Part shown: one piece after another, positions 45,361-56,164 of the stretch
Layout: each line of letters starts with the position of its first letter
Position numbering within the stretch: the stretch's first letter is position 1
DNA from: Chara braunii
Lineage: Eukaryota > Streptophyta > Charophyceae > Charales > Characeae
Length of the DNA: 64,000 nt
Assembly (NCBI GenBank): GCA_003427395.1
Contig: BFEA01000031.1
Location: 136,161-200,160 of the forward strand
Direction: 5' to 3'
Program-made: the position numbers and the translations under genes
Notes under the pieces: generated by a model
Databases searched by the model: none
The model's input: only the letters and a program-made list of their open reading frames with translations
Told to the model about the DNA's origin: nothing

Positions 45361-45722
45361 CTTGGGACTCAGTGATCCAGCCCAAGACCAGAGGAGGGCT
45401 AGGAATTGTGGACCCGGCCACTCAATCCCAGACCCTTACATTTCGCTGGCTACAACACATTATCTTCTTTCCGTCCTCCACCTGACCCCCCCTGGCCTTG
45501 GCGCAAATCGCTGCCCTAGCACCTGAGGCCCCCCAGAAGACTGACCCCCTGGTATGGCTACAAGACAGATATTGGAGGCTTCCAAGGAAAGATAAGAATG
45601 GGAACCCCGCAAGCACACATTGGCTGCGTTTACTTCGCACATGGAGGAAGTTCCCGCCGCCCGACTGACCCAACCCGGATCGGTGGGAAGAAATCTTCAG
45701 ACAACCGCTGTTTGGGAACCGA

Positions 45723-47156
45723 TTGATTCCGGATGCCTTGGGCCAGGTAAGATGCAGCTCAAACGCCCCTTGGAAAGGTTGGGTTAAACATGGTGCTTGC
45801 AGGGTAGGGGATCTGTGGGACATAGAGGCAAGATGTTGGAAGAGCTCAGAAAGGATGAGGGCATGGCTACGCTACTGCCATCTCACGGAATCGGCGCTAA
45901 ACGAACTCATTGAAAGTTTCCCTCTCCAATGGTATAGCATCCTTCGAAAAGGGCCTCAATTGAGAGAAGGAGATTGGGTTTGCCTACCCGATCACAAGGA
46001 AGAGATAGGACAAGTACACATTGTAGACCAATCACAGGCCCTAATTGAGATTTTCTCCGTCCAAAAGGATGACACTCTACGGGGCAGCCAGGATCCTTTT
46101 ATCTGGAAGGACAGATCGAACATATATCGCATCAGAGTCCTGGACAACGGCAAAGGACGATGTGCCTACCGCCCTACAACCCCGATTGAGGACCTCCCCT
46201 TCGACCCCGACGAGTGGCATTGGTCCCAGGGAGCCACGACTAGACAAGGGCCGACAAAACAACTAACACTTTACAACCTAAAAATCAAATCAGCCTATTG
46301 TATGCTCCGTCCCAAACGAAGACTGCGGGAGACGGTTGAGGACAAGTGGCATCGACATCTTAACGTGGACCGAGACTTGCTCAAGCCGATCCGTTGGTTC
46401 ACTCAACTTAGGAATAAACCCGCTAAGATCTCGGCCCTTCAGTGGCAAATAGCACACCGATGCCTGCCTACAAACAACTGGTTGATAGATCACACTCGGT
46501 TGGAGCAGCAAGGTCGGGCGTTACCCTGNTGCCATAGTTGTCTCATGGGNNACCCGGGGAGGAAAAGGGNCGAAACAATTGAACATATCTTCCTCCAATG
46601 CCCANCTTCGGTTTTNCTCTGGAGGGNTTGGGACAGGATCTGGCGACANATTGTCCCCGNTGCAGAATGGCCATNGGANTGGAGGGCTATATTACTAGGT
46701 CATTACCCCCCGATTCGGGGAGACACATTCGAGGAGAACATGTTTCATTTGGGCAGGCGGGCGGTCCTGTGGGTCATCTGGTGGAAGCGTTGCATTTTGG
46801 AAATGGTAGGGGCAAGGGTTGAAGAAGGAGAAGTCACAGAACAGTTACGCCTATTAGTCCAACATGAAATTGCTGCCCAGTGGAAGGCGGCCAGAGACAA
46901 ACTTGACCAAATGAATTCCTGGTCTGACATCAACAAGATCATCTCCCGATTCAGTCAGGATTGGTTGGGAGGGGAAAGAAAAGGATGGGTGGCGGAGGTA
47001 AGATGGTCTGCGAATTGCCAGCAGGGAGGAGAGCTGCAAGAGGGACACCGGATGGAGATAGCAAGAGATTATCAGCTGATCTTCCATGAGTGGACAAACC
47101 TTGATCCCGGCGAGAGGTTACGCCCGGCTCAAGAATTTGCAGACCCCTTCTTCTGA
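45723..47156 (+). pseudogene. LINE C-terminal region with zf-RVT
   Basis: 477-codon frame with WKDRSNIYRIRVLDNGKGR, SAYCMLRPKRRLRETVEDKW, and the zf-RVT-like zinc-binding segment (LQWQIAHRCLPTNNWLI; CHSC; TIEHIFLQCP), ending AQEFADPFF. The segment is diagnostic of plant L1-like elements. Several Ns fall between 46529 and 46680. Homologous regions occur at 1-1475 (-), 20.8-21.8 kb, 50.3-51.4 kb and 53.6-53.9 kb. Confidence 0.85.
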
Positions 47157-47289
47157 GGTCCCCTACTCCTGCTTCCTTCTGTTCTCTTCTGATCTCTGCC
47201 TCCCTCTGTTCCTTCTCTGGTTCCGGTCCACTTTCTCTGATTATCCCTGTTTATCCCGGCTCATCTCTGTTCACCTCTGTCTATTCTGT

Positions 47290-47962
47290 CCCTTCCAATA
47301 CAAGTCCAGTCTAATGGTTAGTAGAGCGACAGCAGCAGATGGATACACTGCAGGATTGGTTGGATGAACAGCACCGATATGCGGCGCTGGACCCGGTTTC
47401 CAGCATTGGCAATGTACTGCCTGTTTCAGCTTTTCGGTTACAAGTTCAGTCTAGTGGTCATTGGTAGGATGAACAGCACGGATATGGGACGCTGGACCCG
47501 GTTTCCAGCATAGGCAATGTACTGTCTGTCTCAGCCTTTCTGATAGTCCCAAATATAAAGAGGCGCCAGATGGATTGGATGAACAGCACAAATATGGGAC
47601 GTTGGACCCGGTTTCCAGCATTGGCAAAAAAGACATTGATCTGAACTCTCAGCACATGATCCTCAATATACAATAGACGCCACGGGGAAAGTAAAGGGTA
47701 GGCCGAGGCTGGGTGAAGGAGGGAAACTCCACTGGTGCTCCCCAGTGGCCTGCCACCCATTACCCTGACCTGGCCACAGGCTAGGAAGGAGGTTACAGTT
47801 TCAACATGGGACGCTGGACCCGCTTCCAGCACAGTGGTGTCCTTTTCAAATGGAACGATTTGTCAAGATGTATTCAAGGGATGCTGGACCCGGTTTCCAG
47901 CAGGTGATGCTCCCCACCAATAGATGGAGCTGGTTTCAAAAAAAAAAAAAAAAAAAAAAAAA
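47290..47962 (+). repeat. LINE 3' UTR: three tandem hairpin-1 units, then terminal module
   Basis: Three units of about 110 bp (GGATGAACAGCAC..GATAT.. GCTGGACCCGGTTTCCAGC, AGCATTGGCAA) lie at 47310-47625, a further hairpin 1 at 47810, and the terminal module (hairpins 1 and 2) at 47880-47930 followed by A26 (47937-47962). Confidence 0.8.
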
Positions 47963-47994
47963 GGATTGATGTACATATACAGACAGTTCTTGAT

Positions 47995-48263
47995 TGTGGA
48001 ACATAGCTACACACCACTGTATAGGGACGCTGGACCCGATCTCCAGCTCACACACACCACATCATTGTACAGGGATGCTGGACCCTATTTTCAGCTCACA
48101 CACATCACACCATTGTACAGGGACACTGGACCCAATTTCCAGCAGGTGCAGCTCCCCACCAATAGATGGAGCCTTCGACGCCGTGTGCCTACTTATCGGG
48201 GATGCTCTTATCACCGCGCTAAATAGGTTTCCCGTATACGAAGTTTTACAAAAAAAAAAAAAA
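47995..48263 (+). repeat. Tandem hairpin-1 array with terminal module and poly(A)
   Basis: Three units of about 50 bp (CACACCACTGTATAGGGACG..) each carry a hairpin 1 with different loops (CCCGATC, CCCTATT, CCCAATT) and mostly preserved stems. Hairpin 2, a degenerate hairpin 3 (ATGCTCTTATC) and A13 follow. No LINE coding sequence, so a second, short insertion right after the LINE. Confidence 0.75.
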
Positions 48264-49026
48264 GTATATACAGGGAAACCCTGCAAGCATAGCTACCTCT
48301 CACAATAAAGGGGATTCATGTTGCCCGCTGCCGTAATTGGCGGTGGTAGGGTCCTTGGCCTTGGCCTCCCTATCCGTCATACCACCCCCCTTCCCAACCC
48401 TTTTTGTTTATTTTTTCACCTTATAAAAAGTCCAGGTTGTTGTAGAGGCTCGATGCTAGACATGTGACAGTCACCCTCGGTAATCGGCCATTTGGTTATC
48501 TAGCCCACTTCCCTTCCTGCAGGGGACTGCCACACCTCGATAACCTTCCCCTCCTAGGTGTACCTTCATCTGAGCCCCCCCCTTCCCCCACATCCCCATT
48601 ACCTGACCCCCCTACCCTGCTTAAGGATTGTCGGCCAAGTCTGGACCTCCCAAGGACGCATCAGGAGCAGTTGTAGACAGTGTGAGCACGGAGCCTACAG
48701 CACAGCGGACAGGCGAGGGATCAACAAACTTCAGAAAGATAGGGGCTTGGGAGTAGGAGAGGGCAAACTGGGTGCCAAGCTAACCCCTGTGCAGTAGCCG
48801 GGAGAAGGCAATATATATATATATATATTTTCCCCCTCTGATACAATGACCACTAGCCCCCACATGTTCTCTCGTGAACATGTTTCTGGCTGCTATGGGG
48901 TTCCCTGTATGCCTACAATTAGGAGTAGTGGTAGGTAGGTAGTGTGAGGTGAAATTGAGGAAAGAATATAACTTTCAAAAAAAAAAAAAAAGTTACAAAC
49001 ATTTTGCTGCACATATGAAGCTATTG

Positions 49027-49182
49027 GGACGCTGGACCCGGTTTCCCGTAGGGGACGCTCCCCACCAATAGACAGGAGCCTCCACGTTCGACACCCACGT
49101 TAGGGGGATGCTCGTATCCCCCCCTAAAATGGGTGCCCCCTGGGGGAATCCAACCAACCAACCACAAAAAAACAAACAAAAA
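49027..49182 (+). repeat. Solo LINE 3' module, three-hairpin form
   Basis: Hairpin 1 (GCTGGACCCGGTTTCCCG, decayed), hairpin 2 GCTCC..GGAGC with loop CCACCAATAGACA, hairpin 3 TTAGGGGG/CCCCCCTAA around ATGCTCGTAT, then an A-rich tail. Hairpin 3 has completely different arms from other copies yet pairs fully. Confidence 0.75.
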
Positions 49183-49506
49183 AAGTATCTTATATTATGA
49201 AGTTTCTTTTTATTATCTTTTGGAATCATCTGTTCATTGGCCTGTCCAGATTCTACAGGTAATTTTTTTTATTTTTTTTTAAAAGCTACATTCTTCTCTC
49301 AATTTCACCTCACACTACCAACCTACCACTACTCCTAATTGTAGGCATGTGGGGAACCCTGTAGCAGCCAGAACTGTGTTCACGAGAGAACATGCGGGGG
49401 TGCTCCCGACCTGCAGGTGGGAGACACCGGCTAGGCGACAGCCAGTAGCATCAGGGACCATGCCAACAGGACCAATCCCTGTGCCTCCCCTCAGGTCCCA
49501 ACTTGG

Positions 49507-49540
<34 letters not shown>

Positions 49541-49548
49541 ATTTCATG

Positions 49549-50273
49549 CATGGGTGAGTAAAACATGCAATCAGAGTCATACCCCGCACAATACAGTCAT
49601 GCCACACACAAGATGCCACGCATAATGATCATGCCACATACACTTTGAGACGCATCCGCATTCAACGACAGCATAAGCATATTGAGGTTGAGACAAGGTC
49701 GCAACCAACGACTGCTCGAGAATCCCTTCTCCTCACCACCTTTCTCCTTCCCTGAACTACGCCTGCTTACCACTACCCCGCCGGGAAAACACCCGGAGCC
49801 CTGCCATCGAAAGAGGATGAGTGCGTCGACTCCATATTATTTATAGCTATGGTACCTACTTCACACATACTATTGGACACTAGACTATGCTGACTCCTCA
49901 CAGAGCAGGGTGGCTGTCAACGCCGAAACCGCGTCACGGTTCCTCTCGAAGTTTGACAGAATCGTCGCGAAGAATCGGTCAGACAATGCGCGGAATTATT
50001 TTCGCAGAGTAAGAACCTGGACTGGAATCTGGGACCGAATTGTTGTATTCCGGTCGATACGGGTTAGCCACCCAGTAATTGCAGCCATCTTTGCTTCCGA
50101 CAGGTCCAGGATTCGGAGTCTTGTCCTGTCCAGAAGGTGATCTCACCCGAGGTCCAAAGTGTCTCCTCATTTTTAGTTCTCTGAAAACACCCCAGATAGA
50201 GGTAACGCTGCTGCACCTGCAATTTACACCCAAGGAAGTTCCAGGACCCCGATTTCTCATCGGTCCTCTTCAG
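49549..50273 (-). repeat. Direct repeat R2 (3' copy) of the Penelope-like element
   Basis: Nearly identical to 54846-55590 in the same orientation (ACATGCAATCAGAG, CAATACAGTCATGCCAC, ACGGTTCCTC.. through CTCATCGGTCCTCTTCAG). Contains the 3' end of the RT frame (FLGCKLQVQQRYLYLGCFQR) and, in element orientation, a TATA-like AGCTATAAATA at 49848-49838. Confidence 0.75.
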
Positions 50274-50285
50274 GGTCAGGGTCTT

Positions 50286-52224
50286 CGGAGCAGAACAGCA
50301 GTCAACAGAGTGAGAGTCCTGGAAGAAAAGGGACAGAGGGTGGCCTTCCAGCCAGATAAACCAATCCAGGATTTGGCCATGGATCCAGCAGAATGGGTAT
50401 GGCAGGCCCCCCGACGGAGGGGCGCCCCCGGAGCAAGTCACATTAGCCTGCACCTCTTAACGGTCAAATCAACTTACAAAATGCTTCGACCCAAACGCCA
50501 TCTGAGCGATACAATTAATGATAGATGGGCCAAGCAGCTAAATATTGACCGCTCTCTCCTGGCACTGATTCAATGGTTTAAAGAACAAAAGCATAAGCCA
50601 ATGAAAATTACTTCCCTACAATGGCAGATAGCTCACCGCTGCCTGCCGACTAACGATTGGTTGATTGACCGAACAAACCTTGAACAAAGAGGCCTGTTGC
50701 TCCCATCGTGCCAGCGATGCCAGAACCTCTTCCCCTTCCATAAGAAGGCAGAAACCATTGAACATATCTTCATGCAGTGTCCGATCGCGCAGCTCATATG
50801 GAGGTGGTGGGACCGTATTTGGCGGAAGATGGAACCGGATATTCCCTGACCCTGGTCATGGCAAACCATTCTGGCGGGGCATTGGCCCCAGGCAGGGACT
50901 GCCACGCCCTTCATCGAAAACATGTACAGAATAGGTAGGAGGGAACTGATGTGGGCACTCTGGTGGCAAAGATGCACCCTAACCATGGAAAAAGTACGAG
51001 TAGAGGGCGCAGAGATCATAGAACAAATCCAGCAGCAATTACACCTAGAACTTACACGTAGGTGGGTAGATACAAAGGAACAATTGGACCTTTTTAAACG
51101 AACAAGGGATGTCAGGAGAAAGATAACGGAATTTTGCAAGGACTGGATAGGGGGGAGAGGGAAGGTTGGATTGCAAAAGTAGTATGGAGTGGGGACCAAG
51201 AGGAAGGGGCACATAACTTAGAAGAAATGAGAGACTACAGGCTGGTTCTCAAGGACTTGACTAACATTGAGGCCTCATTCCCATTACGCCCCTCCACAGA
51301 TTTCCCGGACCCCTTCCCCCCCCATGCCCTGTCGCTGACAGAAATCCTGGCCTGAAAGAGATAAAGATATCCTGTCCCTCCCCCACCCACTTGACATTTC
51401 CCAACTTGTTCGTCCCTCCTGGCCACACAAGGAACCCCTCCCTGGAGCCCCCTAGGGAGGATCCTGCTTGCTAATCACGCCTACCAACCTCACTGATGCA
51501 GAGACAGTAGGCAAGCTGGCGGGATGGAACAGACAGACCCTAGGACAAGTATCAGAATTTACAGAAGTCGGGGGGCGTCTCAAGAGTGCAATAAGGGGAA
51601 ATGGCTATTACAAGCCAATCACGCCTGCCAACTTCACTTATGCAGCCAGACAGCTGGCAAGCTGGCAGGTGGAACAAACAGGCCCTAGGATAAGTATCAG
51701 AGCCTACGGGAGCCGGGGGACTTCTCAAGAGTGCAATCAGGAAATGGCTATTACAAGTACAGATGACAGCAAGCAGCCGGTTCACTGTATCAGTCCCGAT
51801 TTTTCTACCTGGCGCCCTCCCATTGAGGGTGAAGAGATACAGAGGTGACAACAGGTTTCCAAGGTCTACACAGAGCTGCTGAATTAAGGGTTATTGGACG
51901 ACAACACAACTTTACACAGCAAGCCCCGGTGCCCCCCGGGAGTAGGAATCTGGCGCCGAAATCACGGTGAAGAGCCCCCCCCCTGCTCAGTCCATCCCCT
52001 GGTCTTCAGGGCAATCAATGCTGGCAGGTTCTTTCTACGTTTTTTCTGATGTGTTCTGATGTATGCTAGTTGTATCATACTCATAAGGGACGCTGGACCC
52101 GTTTTCCAGCAGGTGGTGCTCCCCACCAATAGATGGAGCCTATCCCCAGGTGCTAGTGGTGTCTGCTCTCATCAGCATCGCTAACACTAGAGGGGTCTGT
52201 TGCTTCTTAAAAAAAAAAAAAAAA
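50286..52224 (+). mobile_element. 5'-truncated LINE in the RT gene, 12-bp TSD
   Basis: GGTCAGGGTCTT at 50274-50285 and 52225-52236 flanks it. The paralogous R1 copy near 55586-55600 shows the uninterrupted site, proving the insertion. Coding remains: VNRVRVLEEKGQ, STYKMLRPKRHLSDTINDRW, LQWQIAHRCLPTNDWLIDRT, CQRC, TIEHIFMQCPIAQLIWRWWD, a TGA at the following Pro-Trp (50847), then NMYRIGRRELMWALWWQRC and WIGGRG. Direct repeats of about 170 bp (GGAAATGGCTATTACAAG, 51470-51770) lie in the 3' UTR. It ends with the three-hairpin module (52087-52208) and A16. Confidence 0.93.
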
Positions 52225-52236
52225 GGTCAGGGTCTT

Positions 52237-53590
52237 GGGGTAGCACTGTTAAAAAAACTTACAAATTTTCCTTGCCTGATCGATAGTTACCTCGTTTTTC
52301 TTTTGGAAACCAATAATAATGGACACGTCGTCCATCAGCCTGACCCCTTGGATCAGGCGCCTGACAGAGCCCAAAGATACCAGAAACCGCCACTCAGCAT
52401 GCGCACACATCAGGCATGCTAGTGGCGGGTTGGTGCTCTTCCCCATTGGTATTCCAAGAACTTGTCGCAAGAGCAGTCCATAAGTTTTTGTATACATGTG
52501 TCGAAGTTCAAAAATCATAAAATCACGAATTTCTGAAAACCTTACTCTCGACCATTTCACTCCTTCCATTTTTCTAAACGTAGCTCCTTTCCCTCTGGGA
52601 TTAACGTGAATCTCGTGTTTATTGCTGAAACAATAAAAAGCCCACTCCAACACCCCGATAATATCTTGGTGGCGGAGGCGGCTAAACATATATTTGATAT
52701 CATATGAAGCCGCCATCACACCCACCCCTTTGTAAGTACAATCCAGCACTTCATTGGCGCGTTGCAATCTCTTGGAAAGGTCTCCGACAGAGTTCAGGTT
52801 GAAGTGAATCTTTTAGGGAAGCGAAGTGAGCAGCAAATTTAATGCCTTAGCCATCTTTCAGCAGATTATATTCTTGGGATCACGGAAAGTGGGGCAAATA
52901 GGCCTGAAACGAGTCAGGTCCTTTTGCTTCGGTTAAACGTAGGCAGTGCCTACTCTTCCTCCTCCTTTCCACTTTCCCAAACAATTAAGACTAAGTTCAT
53001 TAAACTTCTTCCTCACCTGGAGCCATGTTTCCCCCTCACTGCTTTGTACATACAAGTACCCTTCATTATATACAAACATGTCATTCATAGCATCGTAGTA
53101 TATACGAGGACACATCAACACAACTTCACCTGGATTACGGTCAACCAGGGTGAAGATCAGCTCCGAGTAAGTCTCCTTCAGCCTAGTATGCACTTCATTC
53201 AAAGAGACTTCCTCCCTCCTACTCTGCGTCATATTAATACGACACTCGGCATCCTCTAAAGTTATAGACACTCGACTTCCTGGACCCGGCTTCCACTTCT
53301 CGAAGCCATCCTTCAGTTCGTTTGTCAACAACTGAATTCTTTGTCTTTTTTGTGTCTTAGGGATATTGTTCGAATTTAACAATACCCTTGGGATTCCCAA
53401 TACCTGGCTCAAACGACATCTGACGTGTCCATCGACACGTGGTAAGTCATATCCCAGACAAGTGCAGGCCTGCACATCCTAGGTGGCGGCCTTGCGATGG
53501 TTGCATAGGATATCCGCGATAGATAGGTTCTTCACCCATACTACCTTGATCTGCTTCTTCATAAAATCACTGATGAAAAATGGAAACCCA
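52237..53590 (-). pseudogene. Reverse transcriptase, Penelope-like or related, interrupted
   Basis: One minus frame with internal stops near 52893 and 52812. It has an N-terminal Cys/His-containing part (LSIADILCNHRKAA; VDGHVRCRLSQVLGIPRVLL), FTLVDRNPGEVVLMCPRIYY (like the DKNxG.VV....Y segment of Penelope-type RTs), FRPICPTF, motif A YDIKYMFSRL, motif B LLRQVLGIPMGKSTNPPLAC and motif C GVRLMDDVSIII (MDD where YxDD is usual). It lacks FADD and zf-RVT, so it is not a LINE, and lacks the gypsy YRxLN pattern. A TAA at 52249 and the 1.94-kb LINE insertion cut off the thumb region, which resumes at 50273 (SWNFLGCKLQVQQ). Confidence 0.55.
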
Positions 53591-53599
53591 AGATGCTCA

Positions 53600-53945
53600 A
53601 TGAATCTTACGTTACTGCCACCATGTGGAGGAGCACTTGAATAACCTGATTGAAGCTATCCCGTTGGCCTGGTACCAAACCCTGAAGTGAGGCCCCATCT
53701 TAAAAGAAGGTGACTGAGTAGCAAGTTCAATGTCTCCATATAGGGTAGGTCTGATACACTTGGTTTCACCACATTCTGTCATGATTGAACATTACACCAG
53801 AGCAGACACTCTCCAAGGCAGCACATTCCCCTTCGAATGGAAGGAGAAAACTTCTGTGTACCGGGTGAGAATCCTAGAAGGGAAAGGACAGAAGGTGGTG
53901 CTCCAACCTCTCAAGCCAATCCAGGATCTGGCCCTGGTCTTCCTC
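53600..53945 (+). pseudogene. Internal LINE fragment
   Basis: NLIEAIPLAWYQTLK, then TFPFEWKEKTSVYRVRILEG and VVLQPLKPIQDLAL match 45.9-46.2 kb and 50.3-50.4 kb LINE sequence. Both ends are truncated; no module or tail. It separates ORF1 from RT of the minus-strand element. Confidence 0.75.
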
Positions 53946-53949
53946 GTCC

Positions 53950-54696
53950 TGGTCTACACACCAACAGGGTGTTGGGTGGACTTAATTCCTCCTCTTCAGT
54001 AGTAACAATACGTTTACATTTGCCAGCCAGCGTTAGTCGTCCAGTTTGGAGACTGATTTCGGACACTTCTTCTTCGGTTGATGAGTATGCATCTTCGTGG
54101 TTTCAGTGATGTTTCCGAGCTCATCTCTGTCTTCTGAATCGTCTGCTCCGACTGCTCATTTCTGGGGAGTAAAAAACGTCATCTTCGTCGTCTTCCTGCT
54201 TGTCATCCCACCGCTTGGAAAACTGCATATTCACCAGTCGTATTAAGCGCTCGTCATTTTCTTCTCTTTCTCTCCGGCGCTTCTCTTCTTTCTCCAACCT
54301 CCATTTCTCCTTCGCCTTTCTTTCCTTCTCCAGTTTCTCTCTGTCCTCTTTATCACTCTTCTTTTGTTGCTTCGCTTCCTCCTTTGCTACCAACAAGGTA
54401 ACCAGATCCTTGATGCTGTCCGGGCATCAGTCTTGCGAGCGGGAGTCTGTCGATGACAACCTCCTAACTGGTTCCCACCATTGAGTTGGCGATGCTGATC
54501 TTCCTCTAAATCGTGGGTCGTATCCAGATTCTTTCGGTACCTTGGCTTCCAGGGCTTCATACCGATCTTTCCAATGTTGCCAGCAGTCGCGGGCATAGTG
54601 CCCCAGTTGCTTGTAACTGTAACATGTTGGAGGTCCTCGTATCGGCACCTCTACGCTTCCGGATCCGCTTCCTCCTTATTGACTTGTTGACGCCAT
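53950..54696 (-). pseudogene. ORF1 with CCHC knuckle and Lys/Glu coiled coil
   Basis: Starts MASTSQ, a stop, then GGSGSGSVEVPIRGPPTCYS. The knuckle CYSYKQLGHYARDC has its second Cys replaced by Tyr. A basic linker follows (WKDRYEALEAKVPKESGYDP), then a stop, then a charged coiled coil (EEAKQQKKSDKEDREKLEKE) and an acidic DDEDDVFYSPE segment. The architecture equals the ORFs at 17077 and 27176 combined. The position upstream of RT in the same orientation suggests it is the RNA-binding ORF1 of that element. Confidence 0.55.
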
Positions 54697-54845
54697 ATCT
54701 TCCTGTGCGACCAGCTACCTGTTACGCTCTCTTCTTCTCCAACACCCGTTCTCATGCAGCCATGCTCTTGTCTTCACGTGCTTCCACACGATGACTTGAC
54801 CACCACACGAAGTATCTTTCCTCCGCAGGTTACCAAGGACTTCAA

Positions 54846-55590
54846 CATGGGTGACTAAAACATGCAATCAGAGACATATCCCGCACAATACAGTCATGCC
54901 ACGCACAAGATGCCACACATAATGATCATGCCACATATACTATGAGACGCATCCGCATTCGATGAAAGGATAAGCATATTGAGGTTGAGACAATCCAAGA
55001 GGTCGCAACAAACGACTGCTCAAGAATCCCTTTCCCTCACCACCTTTCTCCTTCCCTGAACTACGCCTGCTTACCACTACCCCGCCGGGTAAATACACGG
55101 AGCCCTGCCATCGAAAGAGGATAAGTGCGTCGACTCCAGATTATTTATAGCTATGGTACCTACTTCACACATACTATTGGACACTAGACTATGCTGACTC
55201 CTCACAGAGCAGGGTGGCTGTCAACGCCCAAACCGCGTCACGGTTCCTCGCGAAGTTTGACAGAGTCTTCGTGAAGAATCGGTCAGAGAAATTCTTTGCG
55301 CAAAATTATTTTCGCAGAGTAAGAACCTGGACTGGAATCTGGGACCGAATTGTTGTATTCCGGTCGATACGGGTTAGCCACCCAGTAATCACAGCCATCT
55401 TTTGCTTCCGACAGGTCCAGGATTCGGAGTCTTGTCCTGTCCGGAAGGTGATCTCGCCCGAGGTCCAAAGTGTCTCCTCATTTTCAGTTCTCTGAAAACA
55501 CCCCAGATAGGGGTAACGCTGCTGCACCTGCAATTTACACCCAAGGAAGTCCCAGGACCCCGATTTCTCATCGGTCCTCTTCAGGGTCGG
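54846..55590 (-). repeat. Direct repeat R1 (upstream copy)
   Basis: About 740 bp, homologous to 49549-50273. In element orientation it carries the 3' end of an RT copy and a TATA-like AGCTATAAATA (55152-55142), placing a possible promoter some 440 bp upstream of ORF1. The RT 3' fragment 55590-55760 adjoins it (DKARKIRKLFERCYPKT in the open frame; VRLMDDVSIFI). Confidence 0.7.
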
Positions 55591-55759
55591 GGTCTTGGGG
55601 TAGCACCGTTCAAAAAGCTTACGAATCTTCCTCGCCTTATCGATAATTACCTCGTTCTTCTTTTAGAAACACAATAAAAATGGACACATCGTCCATCAGC
55701 CTGACCCTATGGATCAGGTGCCTGTCAAAGCCCAAAGATACCAGAAATCCCAACCCAAC

Positions 55760-56160
55760 CTCCTTTTCACCCCTAAGTTTGTCGTTACGCCCAGCCCTCC
55801 CACAGGTTCCACAAAACTCACAGCCCCGATTTTATTTTTCTTTTTTTTTTAATCGCAGCCCGGATTTAAAAAAAAAAAGAAAAAAAAAAAAGGGCGACAG
55901 TCTTGAGATATATCCACAGGTGACCGGCCCTGGGTAATTCGAGATCGTTATGGAAGTTATTATTGTAGATTATATGTCATGATCATGACTTATTGAGCTT
56001 CCTTATTGAGCTTATGTTGTGACAGGTATGTTGAGAATTTTTTTGCCTCTGGAAATCTCGTGAAATTGAGGGTCTCAACCCTGATAAGCATCGTACTCAT
56101 GACTGTCAGCTATGATGATTCTGCCTAAGAACTTAACCTGAGAGCTCTTTTATTGGATGT
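55760..56160. other. Stretch with no supported gene
   Basis: Poly(T)/poly(A) tracts at about 55840-55891 and AT-rich sequence; nothing recognised. Confidence 0.5.
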
Positions 56161-56164
56161 GTAT

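Larger units (their letters stand above)
42376..47962 (+). mobile_element. LINE with inverted 5' part (twin-primed) and 16-bp TSD
   Basis: Identical GGATTGATGTACATAT at 42360-42375 and 47963-47978 bounds the insertion. Its first 1.1 kb (42376-43493) is in minus orientation and holds the endonuclease; the rest (43494-47962) is in plus orientation with RT, zf-RVT, 3' UTR, hairpin modules and A26. The inverted piece ends with the last residues of the endonuclease and the plus part starts just after it (RKRLDQGHDFYKLN), so little sequence was lost. This is the arrangement produced by twin priming during target-primed reverse transcription. Stops, frameshifts and about 13 Ns (46529-46680) prevent function. 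Confidence 0.93.
49549..54846 (-). mobile_element. Non-LTR RT element (Penelope-like?) with direct terminal repeats
   Basis: Minus-strand order: 5' edge at 54846 abutting R1, ORF1 with CCHC knuckle and coiled coil (54696-53950), a LINE fragment inserted in plus orientation (53600-53945), RT (53590-52237, continuing at 50273), and R2. R1 (54846-55590) plus an RT 3' fragment (55590-55760) precedes it, like a partial tandem copy. Direct repeats that overlap the end of the ORF are typical of Penelope-like elements (pseudo-LTRs). No GIY-YIG domain seen. The affiliation is my best guess. Confidence 0.5.

Noticed and set aside
49549-55590. True LTRs of a gypsy or copia element
   Set aside because: The repeats overlap the RT 3' coding end, no primer-binding site or TG..CA ends are visible, and the RT is not of LTR type.
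54846-55590. Type I (Penelope-style) hammerhead in the direct repeats
   Set aside because: Scanned for CTGANGA followed by GAAA on both strands; no acceptable combination found by eye.
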